Shown: positions 34,919-43,818 of the stretch, piece by piece
How positions within the stretch are numbered: position 1 is the stretch's first letter
Layout of the letters: each line of letters starts with the position of its first letter
NCBI GenBank assembly: GCA_011947345.1
Contig: JAAVTG010000039.1
Coordinates: 372,001 to 436,000 of the forward strand
Reading direction: 5' to 3'
Length of the DNA stretch: 64,000 bases
From: Phytophthora quininea
Taxonomy: Eukaryota; Oomycota; Peronosporomycetes; Peronosporales; Peronosporaceae
The notes under the pieces: model-generated
The model's database searches: none
What the model saw: only the letters and a program-made list of their open reading frames with translations
Told to the model about the DNA's origin: nothing
Made by a program: the position numbers and the translations under genes

Positions 34919-36339
34919 TCATGGACAAAATAGCGAGCCTGTGTGTGGCGAGGCAAAACTGGCGCTGATGCCGACGTAGGCGAGCAATAAATGTTCGTCT
35001 GGGTGGGTGAGTGCTAGTGCAATAGATCTATGGTTTCCGTCCCAAATGGTGAAAGGACCGTCGGTGGTGGCGCCGACCACGACCACGGTGTGGTTGAAGA
35101 GCTCCGTGCGATGCTGAAGCCTGCTTACATGGTCGCGCAGCGCACCTTGGCTGAGATCGAATGAATCTTGTGCGGAATGAGTCGCTGCGGCAGCTCCTAC
35201 AGTACTGCACGGCGATAGCTGTCCCCCAACTGTATTCCTTCAGCATGCGAAATGTCTTGACGAATGCGAGCTCCAGCATCTCTTTGTACCAGTTCGTGTT
35301 GGACGGCAAGTGTGCCAAGAGGGGCAGTCGACTCGATCCAAGAAATGCCACGCGGTGGATGTTTTCCAGGCTGGAGGAAGGATCGGGATGCAACATGCCT
35401 GGACTCAATTCCGCCTGCTCACACATAGCACAGCACTTTCAAAAACCACGCCGAATCATGGCAATGGTATATACTACTTACATGAAGTTCAGGCACGTCC
35501 AAAGTGATACGATGCCACTCACTTTGCATAATAGCGCCAACCACTTCCATGGCATCAACCAGCGCGAATACACGTCTCCAAGGCAATACATACAAAGCTT
35601 CGTGCACAAGTAGCCCGCCTTGTCCATCCGTGGGGCGTAATTTATCCAGCCTCAGCTTGTGGAATGAATCCTTGGCATTCACACCAAAGAGGCGCTTGTA
35701 GTCCATGTCGGATTCCTGTCGAGTGAGAGTTGTGTGTTCTGGCATGGCTGACCAGAGTATCATGACGTGATATTCCGGGCGTTGACATGCAGAGTCATGC
35801 TCAGCACTACTGACAGCAGCGCCATCCTTGGAGTCGGCGAAATGCCCATCGAAAACGCAGGAGTCTGTTCGTGAGCACGCGGAGTTCGTGTCAATAACGA
35901 CAGCCACTATAGAACAACAATATGGGCACAAACATAGAGGTTAGCAATCGCTCTGGAGATTCTTCTTGTGGGCGGCATCAGCATACGAATGCGCTGCCTC
36001 CCGGGGTGTCGATCGTGATCTTCTCGTTCTCTATCCAGAGTCCACGTGCTCAGGAATACACCTTACTACGCCAGCCAGCCAGCCAGCCAGCCAGCCAGCT
36101 ACACGGAATCTCGCGCATGTTGCGGGTGGCCATGAAGAAGAGATCGCTCGCGATCGAGTCGTGGTGGTAGCTGGTCGTCAGGACAATATCGACCGGCAGC
36201 AGCACGGCGGTGGCATTGTGCACGCCCACGAGCTGCGGCTGCGGCAGCGCACAGTTCAGTGCCGCCGAGAGCGAGGAGAAGCCGCCGCCAGACAGCACGC
36301 CAGCGCGGCGAGGAGACGAGAAGAGCGAGCAGCCTTCAT
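34919..36339 (-). CDS. predicted secreted protein with DGNHR motif
   Basis: The start at 36339 gives a signal-peptide-like MKAARSSRLLAALACCLAAA, which leads by a frame slip into LVGVHNATAVLLPVDIVLTT and SYHHDSIASDLFFMATRNMR. Later exons read ENEKITIDTPGGSAF, DTNSACSRTDSCVFDGHFAD, SDMDYKRLFGVNAKDSFHKL, then a 68-bp intron to AELSPGMLHPDPSSSLENIH, and finally HTVVVVGATTDGPFTIWDGN, with HRSIALAL following, and a stop at 34919. D-G-N-H-R-x-x-A resembles the motif of ParB-like nuclease folds, but that is only a resemblance. Exon borders in the first half are uncertain and include a (CCAG)7 run. No family named. Confidence 0.5.
36071..36098. repeat. (CCAG)7 microsatellite
   Basis: Seven perfect CCAG units. 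On the minus strand they encode Leu-Ala-Gly-Trp residues inside the frame of the predicted secreted protein; a change by one unit would shift that frame. It may instead lie at an exon edge. Confidence 0.9.
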
Positions 36340-36742
36340 CGTTTGATTTGCAAGAACTTCAAGATCTCGGCGGCAAGTTCGAAATCTGGCGCGTCATCGG
36401 AGACCGTTCATTCATCGGATCATTGGGCCTGCGTCGTGCAGCTTCGTTGCCGCGGGCAGTGGGAATCACCGTGAACAGCCTCGACAGCAGGGGCCTCGTC
36501 TTGGGCAGCGATCGCCACAACTTCTCTGACTCACCACCTCCGTTTCGCTGGTGATACGACGCGCACCATCATGTCAACTCGGTGTGTGACGCGCCAGTCT
36601 TCTACCCGTTTTGATTGGCAGAAATTGGGTCGAAAGTGGGATATCCAGCTTGGAGAGACCAAGCCAGATCGGCGTTTCATCTCCGTACTTCGAGTCGAAA
36701 CGCCCACGAGGACTACGACCTGCGCACGACACCGCCACCATC
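36340..36742. promoter_or_regulatory. divergent region before PPCS
   Basis: About 400 bp between the secreted-protein start (36339 minus) and the PPCS start (36743 plus). Short open stretches on the plus strand have no domain. It presumably holds both promoters; no element was recognised. Confidence 0.4.
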
Positions 36743-37900
36743 ATGTGCGACGATGAGACGCAGTCCCAAACTGTCCCCGTCGAGGACAAGACGCACCGTC
36801 GACCGTCGTTCCTGCCGCACCGCAAGGACATGGCGCTCTGGGGCACGCTGCGCCACCGCATCAGCGGCGCTGTGCCCACCGACTCGAGCGAGTTCGTGGC
36901 CGAGTTCTTCGCCAAGACCGCAGAGGACCCGCGCTGGGAGCTGAGCGCCATCCAAAAGCAGACCGAGGACTTTGTCGCCGCGCAGCTGGCTGACAAGCGC
37001 CGCGGCGTCGCGCTCATCACGTCCGGTGCCACGATCGTGCCCCTGGACCCCGAGAACGACACGTTCGTGGACGTGGCGCCCCAGGTGCAGGAGCAGCAGG
37101 GCCCGCCTGCGCCGAGTACTTGCTGCAGCTGGGCTACGCAGTCATCTTCCTGCACCGCGAGGACTCGCTGCGGCCGTTCACGCGCCACTTCCAAAAGTAC
37201 ATCCAGAACGGCGCCTTCATGGACATGTTCCGCTTGCACGACAACGGACTTATGCTCTCGGGGTCGACATCTCGCAGCAGTTGCAGTTCCAGAAAATCGC
37301 CCAGCTGTACACCGAGTGCAGCACCCGCGTGCTCAATCTGAGCTTCACATCGGTGCAGCAGTATCTGATGCTCACGCGCGTCGCTGCCCAAGCCATGAAA
37401 GCGGCCGAGAATCGCGGCATCGTCGTGTTGGCTGCTACCCTCATGGACTTTTACGTGCCCGTGGAACCTGCCGCAGGTACAGACAATAAGGCTGATGCTG
37501 ATCCCCGTCGTCCTCATCAACCCATGCCAAGGGCAAGAAGAAACACTTCAAAAGCTCTCCAAAAAAGAAGAGCGACGAGTTCTCGGTCAACTTCGTGCGG
37601 GTCCCCAACATTATCCGCAAGATCCGCAAGGAATGGTGTCCCAAGGCTTTCCTGGTGACGTGCAAGCACCAGCTCGCTAGTGGCGAGGACATTGAAGCCG
37701 CACACGCAGACCTGGAGAAATGGGGAGTGGATGTGATCGCAGGTAACCACCTCTCTAGCGAAATTCTGCTCATTACGGAGCAAGAAGAAGCAATCGTGTC
37801 TTGCCCTGAAGACGAAGACATCAACGATGCGTTTGCGTCCGCTGTCGCTAATATGCACCGCAACTTCCGCCGGAAACGCGAGATTTTAGCTCGCGGCAAG
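36743..37900 (+). CDS. PPCS: phosphopantothenate-cysteine ligase
   Basis: Starts MCDDETQSQTVPVEDKTHRR in an ACCATCATG context. The nucleotide-binding signature RRGVALITSGATIVPLDPEN corresponds to the T-S-G-x-T-x-V-P-L motif of eukaryotic PPCS. Next are AEYLLQLGYAVIFLHREDSL, RPFTRHFQKYIQNG, the IVVLAATLMDFYVPVEPAAG block, and the C-terminal VPNIIRKIRKEWCPKAFLVT and EKWGVDVIAGNHLSSEILLI. The pieces are joined across lost bases near 37111, 37260-37263 and 37505 (CCCC). The enzyme joins 4'-phosphopantothenate and cysteine using ATP, the second committed step of CoA synthesis. Homology ends near 37890 with HRNFRRKREIL, but no stop codon follows before lipase sequence begins. Confidence 0.9.
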
Positions 37901-39449
37901 CAACTTTGCTGCTCTCAGCCAAGTTTTCGATGCTCAAAGAGAACGACGTGGTGAACGAAGATGCTGATGGCAACAAGAACGTTCAGTTTGGCCTGGGTGT
38001 CAAAATCCGTGCAGACCGCCGGGCACCCGATGCGATTGCCCCAGTGTACGAGCTAAAGCATATTTTCCAGAATAAGAGCCACTGTGCAAGGGCTCATGTT
38101 TGGGAAGGCGAGGTGCAGCATCCGTCGGGTGATGCGACCCGTGACGTGGTGGTGGCCTTCAGCCCAGCTGGAAATCCTGAAACGATTCGCGATGTGTGGG
38201 GAGATTTCTGGTCGGGTTGGGCCGAGGACGAACTGAACGAGTTCAAGACAGAGATGAAGGGCATATCCCTTTCGTCTGCGATCAATATCGTGACGTCGTC
38301 TGTCTCGGGCGACTACGAGCCTGCATCGCAAGTTTTGAAGTTCATGTGGAGCAAGATCGGGCACGCTTGGTCGGATGGCGAGCACACGCGTATTCGCCAG
38401 AGTATTCAGAACATGATGGCGGTGGCTCTGGATCGTGGCTTCATCGAACCGCCAGGAATCTCGATTCTGGAGAAGCTCATGCGCAAGCCACGAATTCAGC
38501 GTTTTGACTCGCTGGTGCTGGACCAACCTATGGCTGTGCCTGTTCATGCGAAGACGCAGACTCGACGCCGACGCCGAGACAGTGACTCGGACAGTAGTAA
38601 TGGTTCTGGTGAGATTAACCCTGTGCGTCTTAGCAAGGCTCGTGTGGTTCGCGTGCATCGCGCAATTAATGACTACATGCAAGACATGATCAAGGGAGGC
38701 CTCCTCGATGCCATTCTGAAGTACGTGGAGCAAGGCGTGCCAGTTCACGTGACCGGATACAGTATGGGCGGTATGCTTGGCCAGCTCTTCATGCTGTACT
38801 TGGGCGACCATGCTCGCATCAATGGCTGGGATGCCAGCAAGATTAACTTCGTGGGCTTTGGTTCGCCTCGTGTGGGCGACATTGGTTTTGCAGCACGACT
38901 TCGCGTGCTGTTTGACCCCGAGCAACTTCTTATCGTCATGCACCCGTCCGATACAGTGCATGCGTTCCCGCCCACCGCCGAGGGCTACGTGGATGCCTGC
39001 ATCAAAATCTTTTGCGCGAAGATGGACTGGGTGTTGGTCGCCGAACGCCAAAGCATTTCTCGTTGCTACCGGTAACGCGGTCGATCGATCGCGCGTTCGA
39101 GCACGCGCACAAAGCACATGCGCATGATGCGGCAAACGAGCCTGCTTGTTCGTTTTGTCAGAGCACAGCGCACTCGACGGCACAACACCGTTGCCGTTAT
39201 TGCATTGAGCGTGGGTCACACCGTGGCGCAGACTGCCCGAACCGAAACAAGGCCTGCTTGCTGTGCGGTAACTCAAACCACTGCACCGGTGAGCACCGCT
39301 GTCGTGTGTGCCAGCAGTACGGTCATCGCGGACGCGAGTGCCATGCACAGCGCGATGTCGGTTTTGCAGAGCTGATCACGTACTTCCGCTACCACCACTT
39401 CCTGTACTACAACGCCAACCTGAAGAAGTCGGTGGAGTTCACATCGTAA
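37901..39449 (+). CDS. class 3 lipase with C-terminal zinc knuckles
   Basis: One frame covers 37906-39075; the first ATG is 37930 (MLKENDVVNEDADGNKNVQF). The nucleophile elbow is VHVTGYSMGGMLGQLF at about 38745-38790 (G-x-S-x-G), followed by NFVGFGSPRVGDIGFAARL and HPSDTVHAFPPTAEG, which carry the conserved lipase-3 G-S-P-R-V-G-D and likely catalytic His regions. A lost T in the run at 39010-39013 continues the protein into Cys/His-rich sequence, CSFCQSTAHSTAQHRCRYC, ERGSHRGADCPNRNKACLLC and CRVCQQYGHRGREC, which look like CCHC-type knuckles, ending at 39449. Lipase-3 proteins hydrolyse acylglycerols. Zinc knuckles on a lipase are unusual. Possibly fused to PPCS upstream. Confidence 0.75.
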
Positions 39450-39489
39450 GAAATAAATTAACTCAATTTTCACCCGGCTTTGCCATTCA

Positions 39490-40710
39490 TCAATACGGCC
39501 GCAACGCATCAACGACGGCTGTAGGCGTTGGTGGAAAGATAGACCACAATGCAATCTTGCGGTCTTTGGAGCAGGAAGCGAGCAACGCATTGTCAGCACT
39601 GAAATCCAGCCCAAACACGCTCTCACTGTGATAATTCAAAACCGCAAGTGGCTTCAGCTTGCGTAGATGGAATACACGCACACGATGATCCCAGCCAGCC
39701 GTCGCCACGATACGTTGGTCACCGCGAATAGAGACATGGCTAAAACCTCCGTGAGAACAAGAGTAAAACGACCGCGAGTGGAGCTCGAGCGAAGACACAT
39801 CAAAGTTGGTCGAGTAGAGCTCCTCCCCGATGACCCGCACACGGCCGATCGCCCGTCCCGCGTGACATCAAACGACAGCACTGATAGTTGTTCAAAATAC
39901 AAATAGCATCAATATCGTTCAAAAATAATAAAGTAGGACACGTACACGCGTTGGCTCCTTGCGTCACGGTCGTCTCGCAGGCCACTTTGCCACCAGACCG
40001 CAAGTCCAGAATGGCGAGTTGTCCTCCTTCAAATCCAGCTCCAATGTAAGTTTGCATATTGCCGCCACCACCGTTTTCGTTTTGGTTAATGCTGCTTTCA
40101 AAGAGTGCCAACGAGACACACATTCCTCTTTTGGTAGCCGCGTCCGGCACAATCATCTTCATGACTGGCGAGGAGCTGCTGCTTCGCCAGTCAAACACCA
40201 CGAGCTGTTCGTATTAAATATTCCACAGCATACGCTAAACTTTCCACTGTACAAACCTCCCACAAAAATAAAAAAACTACTCACCTGGTTGTCTATACTG
40301 CTAGGGCAGACGATTAATCTTGCATTCTCCGCTGTGTTCTCTCGAGGCCACCGCATCGTCGCGAACTTGGTGAATGAATATGATCCGCAGTAAAACTTGG
40401 CAATTGGTTCTTGAGGCGATTCTACATCCCACACTTTTATAAAGCCATCTCTGCCCTGCGTCACGAACGTCGGCTCCGGTCCGCTGGGGCCTCGCAGAGC
40501 GGCCGAATGTAACACACCTGCCTTCGAATGAGCGGCAGCTTTCGTGGCCACTTCACGACGCGATTTAAGGTCCCAGATCTTCACGGTGCCATCACCAGAC
40601 CCAGAGACAAGTGTCGAAGGAGATAGGAAACCTACGCTGTTCACGGGTGCGCTGTGGCCTCTCAGCACGCCAAGCGGCTCTGGCGGCGCTCGCTGCTGTG
40701 ATTTCGTCAT
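39490..40710 (-). CDS. GNB1L: WD40 protein GNB1L / ASTRA-associated protein 1
   Basis: Three exons. Exon 1 starts at 40710, MTKSQQRAPPEPLGVLRGHS, with WD units VSGSGDGTVKIWDLKSRREV and FVTQGRDGFIKVWDVESPQE. Exon 2 starts LVVFDWRSSSSSPVMKMIVP and contains YIGAGFEGGQLAILDLRSGG; exon 3 starts at the codon split by a GTACGT donor. A lost base in CCCC at 39825-39828 precedes EELYSTNFDVSSLEL. The C-terminus IVATAGWDHRVRVFHLRKLK and LASCSKDRKIALWSIFP is the signature of GNB1L/Asa1. This small beta-propeller works with the TTT/ASTRA machinery that helps assemble PIKK kinases. The start is 92 bp from the divergent TLDc gene. Confidence 0.9.
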
Positions 40711-40802
40711 GTAATGGGTTATATAAATGAGCTCTTTCCACACAAACATGGTTAAACACTGTCTGTTATATAACCCTTTCGAGTTCGAAATAACCGCCAC
40801 AA
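40711..40802. promoter_or_regulatory. 92-bp divergent promoter (GNB1L / TLDc)
   Basis: Start codons at 40710 (minus) and 40803 (plus) face away from each other across 92 bp, so the promoters must overlap. No named element was identified. Confidence 0.5.
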
Positions 40803-41607
40803 ATGGGCTGCAAGTGCACACGTCAAGCAGTGCCCGAGTCCCCACTCAGAGACGTTAACCCGACACCACAAGCTGCGTTCCGCTCACTGTCAGATACCAA
40901 CTGTAAAATTGATCCTTTAGGCAAAGAACCCGAGTTACCCAAGCTTGTAGATGCTCACAACAAAGGAGTGCTGTCGAACCCCAAGAATGCAGCGCTGATG
41001 CCACAATTGGCTGCATCCCTGCCGATACACCGCCGTTGTGATGACTGGAAATTACTGTACTGCTTAGCCCGGGATGGTTGCAGTCTGCACACGCTTCTCG
41101 GTAAGTCGCGCGGATATGATGCCACCATTCTTGTTGTTGAGACGACCACGGGTGACGTTTTCGGTGGGTTCACGACCGAGGCGTGGCGGAGCTCGGCAAC
41201 TTACTATGGAGTGGGGGAATCGTTCGTGTTCACACTCAACCCCACGTTCGAGGCATTTTCGTGGTCTCGTCTGAACACGATGGTCATGATAAGCAACGAC
41301 GAGTGCATCGCTATGGGTGGCGGGTATGTTGCGGACTAGTTTGCGTGTTTGGCTTAAACTAACCAACCTGGCATGCTGAATGACATACAGAGGCGACTTC
41401 GCGTGGTGCTTAAACTCGGACCTATCTTGTGGGACCAGTGGCGAATCAGCGACGTTCAAGAACAGGTGAGCGCTAGCTTCGCTGACGGCTTCGAGGGTGC
41501 TCAAAGTGACCTATGTGTGGTGTTAACACTACTGCAGATGCTTGACCGGGGATTCCGATTATGAGATTTTCAACGTCGAGGTCTGGGGCTTTGTTACTAA
41601 AATGTGA
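40803..41607 (+). CDS. TLDc-domain protein with N-myristoylation signal
   Basis: Three exons: 40803-41323, 41391-41465 and 41538-41607, with introns of 67 and 72 bp, all in phase; about 221 residues. The N-terminus MGCKCTRQ has Gly2 and two cysteines, a typical myristoylation/palmitoylation signal for membrane anchoring. The rest is a TLDc domain: WKLLYCLARDGCSLHTLLGK, YDATILVVETTTGDVFGGFT, ESFVFTLNPTFEAFSW, MISNDECIAMGGGDFAWCLN, and the closing YEIFNVEVWGFVTKM. TLDc proteins (OXR1, TLDC1/mEAK7, TBC1D24) are linked to oxidative-stress resistance and V-ATPase regulation. This minimal lipidated form resembles mEAK7-type anchoring, but it has no extra domain. Confidence 0.93.
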
Positions 41608-41651
41608 AGCTCATGTCGATAATATCTATTTTGCAAAAAAAAGATTGATCA

Positions 41652-42690
41652 TCACACACAATCAGCATAGTCTTGGAAGAACAACGAGGGCTCCTGCTTA
41701 TCTTCCTCATCAATATCTTTATCGACAACAAACTTTTCAGCGAGCACCTCAACGACTGCCTACGCCAGATTCGCTGTATACTTCTAGACATTTTGGAAGC
41801 TGATGCCACATCCCGCCCATTACCTCAATTACCCCACGCTCAGCGAGATCAGTAGCCTTGCGTTTTTGGATCACAAGAGTTTAGTTAGGGACACCATCCG
41901 CACCATTGAAAGAGAACTGCTCACGTACCGTTCTCACAAAAACGTTGACAGGCAGCTCCACCACTCGGGAGACCGAAAAATCCCTTGCAGATCAATTACA
42001 GGAGCAATTTCGCCGGTGAATTCTTTGGTCTCAGTAGCTTCAACCAAAATATCGTACACAAATAAGAGAGCCTGCATAGCAAATAACTACGGGTCAGGAC
42101 AAGGAATACATGCAGCCAGAATACACGCCATACCTTCAGCTGGAGCTTGAGGCTTTGTTGGATAACTCCGCCAAAATGCTTGGTCCATTGTGCAGCAAAA
42201 CAGGCGTTGACCACGCTCACTGGGCCGTACAATAGAGGCCAGCGCATAAAGAGCCTTCTTCTTGGCGGCCTGTGCGGTCGTTTTGTTGCTGGGGATCTCC
42301 AGCTTCAAAGAACTGATACGTTTTGGCACAGATCCAGCACTAATCGTCCAGTCTTGACCATCTTTGTAGGTTTTGGCCGCAGATTCAAACACCCATGCTG
42401 TACTAGCTCGTACAGACAAAATGGTTGAGTTCAGATACACCAAAGCCACCAGTGAAGTTGAAGATGTGCGTTTTGCCCAAGTCCTGGACTTCCCACTCAA
42501 GCACTTCCACAACAGAAAGTTGATTCTCCTCTCTTCGCTCGCATCTTTAAACTGCTGCAATAGCTTGCCCAGGTACTGATCGTCATCTTGAAGCGCTTCG
42601 ACAGCTTTGTTGATCTCCGCTTGACGCTTTATCAGAGGGAAACAACCTGTTTTCGCAAGCGCCACACTGCGCTTCTAGTTGCCATGGTAG
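41652..42690 (-). CDS. SIL1: SIL1/FES1-like armadillo protein (C-terminal portion)
   Basis: Minus-strand pieces match the armadillo core of SIL1, the nucleotide-exchange factor for the ER chaperone BiP: RQAEINKAVEALQDDDQYLG, LEWEVQDLGKTHIFNFTGGF, AAKTYKDGQDWTISAGSVPK, AKKKALYALASIVRPSERGQ, QWTKHFGGVIQQSLKLQLK, then after an intron ALLFVYDILVEATETKEFTG and GIFRSPEWWSCL, ending EPSLFFQDYADCV at 41652. Several frame slips separate them, e.g. near 42520-42470 and 41935-41945 (TTTTT). The N-terminal PTHEW domain expected in SIL1 is not joined to this part; it occurs twice just upstream, each time closed by a stop. The gene may be split, mis-assembled or alternatively spliced. Confidence 0.65.
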
Positions 42691-42880
42691 TCAAAATTGA
42701 AAAGATGATTCACAACATTAGAGTAATATATGACCTGTTCGAGAAGCGGAGTGACTCTTCTTGTGACTGCGATTGCCTCTCCGCTGCTGGACGACACGTG
42801 TCACGACAAGTGCTGCGGACTAGGTAGCTGTGACGAAGAAGCATCTACGAGACGGCGGCGGCAAACACTTTTTCTGGGTA

Positions 42881-43234
42881 TTAATCAAACAGTTTTGCCT
42901 CTTTCTTTCCTGTCTGCAAGTTCACTCGAATGTGGAGCCCCTGTATCGATAGTAAGAACGATTCGTGAGTTAAACACGAGACAGCACAGTATGTGTCGAC
43001 ATGACCTACCGCCGGAAGCACTTGGTTGGGAAGGATTTCCTTCCACTCGTGAGTCGGCTCGAACAGCGGAGGAGCTGTGTCGCATTTGCTTGTTGGTGGC
43101 GGTCGTCGGTGTATTGGCACCAGGTCGCGAACACTGCCGTCTGTGCCTCCAGTCTTGGCCTTTACTCGCATCGCTGTCAATAGAGGCGTGTAGGCGAACA
43201 AACGAACCCGTTCTTCGAGTGAAGTGTGCTGCAT
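42881..43234 (-). CDS. SIL1 N-terminal-domain cassette B (no signal peptide)
   Basis: Contains the SIL1 signature PLFEPTHEWKEILPNQVLPA, an intron with GTAGGT donor and ATACAG acceptor (about 69 bp), then GLHIRVNLQTGKKEAKLFD and a TAA stop at 42881. Full SIL1 continues after EAKL into the armadillo region; here it stops. The first exon is a poor match before the motif and lacks a signal peptide, unlike cassette A. It lies between cassette A and the armadillo portion and could be the original 5' end of that gene. Confidence 0.55.
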   Translation of the reverse strand: MQHTSLEERVRLFAYTPLLTAMRVKAKTGGTDGSVRDLVPIHRRPPPTSKCDTAPPLFEPTHEWKEILPNQVLPAVGHVDTYCAVSCLTHESFLLSIQGLHIRVNLQTGKKEAKLFD

Positions 43235-43328
43235 TTCGCTTTTAGCAGTAGTCTATCGAGGCGAATATTGAGGGGGACAGTGATTGGTTACCAATCCACC
43301 TTGCTCGCCCGTCACCACATACACCAAC

Positions 43329-43733
43329 TTAGTCCAGCAGTTTCGCCTCCTTCTTTCCAGTGTCAAGGTTGACCCGAATGTACAGGCCCTGGGTGGAAAG
43401 GAAAGGTGCTTTAGTACAGGCTGATCAGTACGAACCCGGCCTTGAAGCGCCGCATACCGGTGGGATTGCTTGATTCGGCAAAATAGTCTGCCACTCGTGG
43501 GTCGGTACAAACTCTGGAGGGGCTTCATCTTGTTGTAGCAGGGCTCGACCAGGTTTGCACTCTTTGTCCAGATCGCCGCACGAGATGTCGCTAGCTGTGG
43601 CCTCCTCCACTACGCTCTTCGAGATCACTAGCGCCATTTCGTTGCCACCTCACATGTTATAACTAGAATCGGTTGGCTCTAACACCATGGCCAACAGCAG
43701 CAGAGCACACGCAGCAAACATCTTGGTCTTCAT
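43329..43733 (-). CDS. SIL1 N-terminal-domain cassette A, with signal peptide
   Basis: Starts MKTKMFAACALLLLAMVLEP at 43733, a signal peptide. An in-frame TGA follows at about 43651, then the same frame continues with VISKSVVEEATASDISCGDL, PPEFVPTHEWQTILPNQAIP, an intron (GTATGC to CACCCAG), and GLYIRVNLDTGKKEAKLLD with a TAA stop at 43329. The match to the N-terminal domain of SIL1 is clear. The TGA is either a sequence error or inactivating. The product would be about 110 residues, ER-targeted and without armadillo repeats. The stop position after EAKL-x-D is identical to cassette B, with different Asp codons. Confidence 0.55.
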
Positions 43734-43818
43734 CCTCGATCTTGAAAAGTCAACGTCTTTAAATGATTGTAACATGTTACAGCGACGTCTTAAGTCCGAT
43801 CAATTAACCATCACATGA

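Noticed and set aside
38053..39348. Long minus-strand open frame of 431 codons opposite the lipase
   Set aside because: It is His/Arg-rich with no domain and mirrors the GC-rich third positions of the plus-strand lipase; an antisense shadow.
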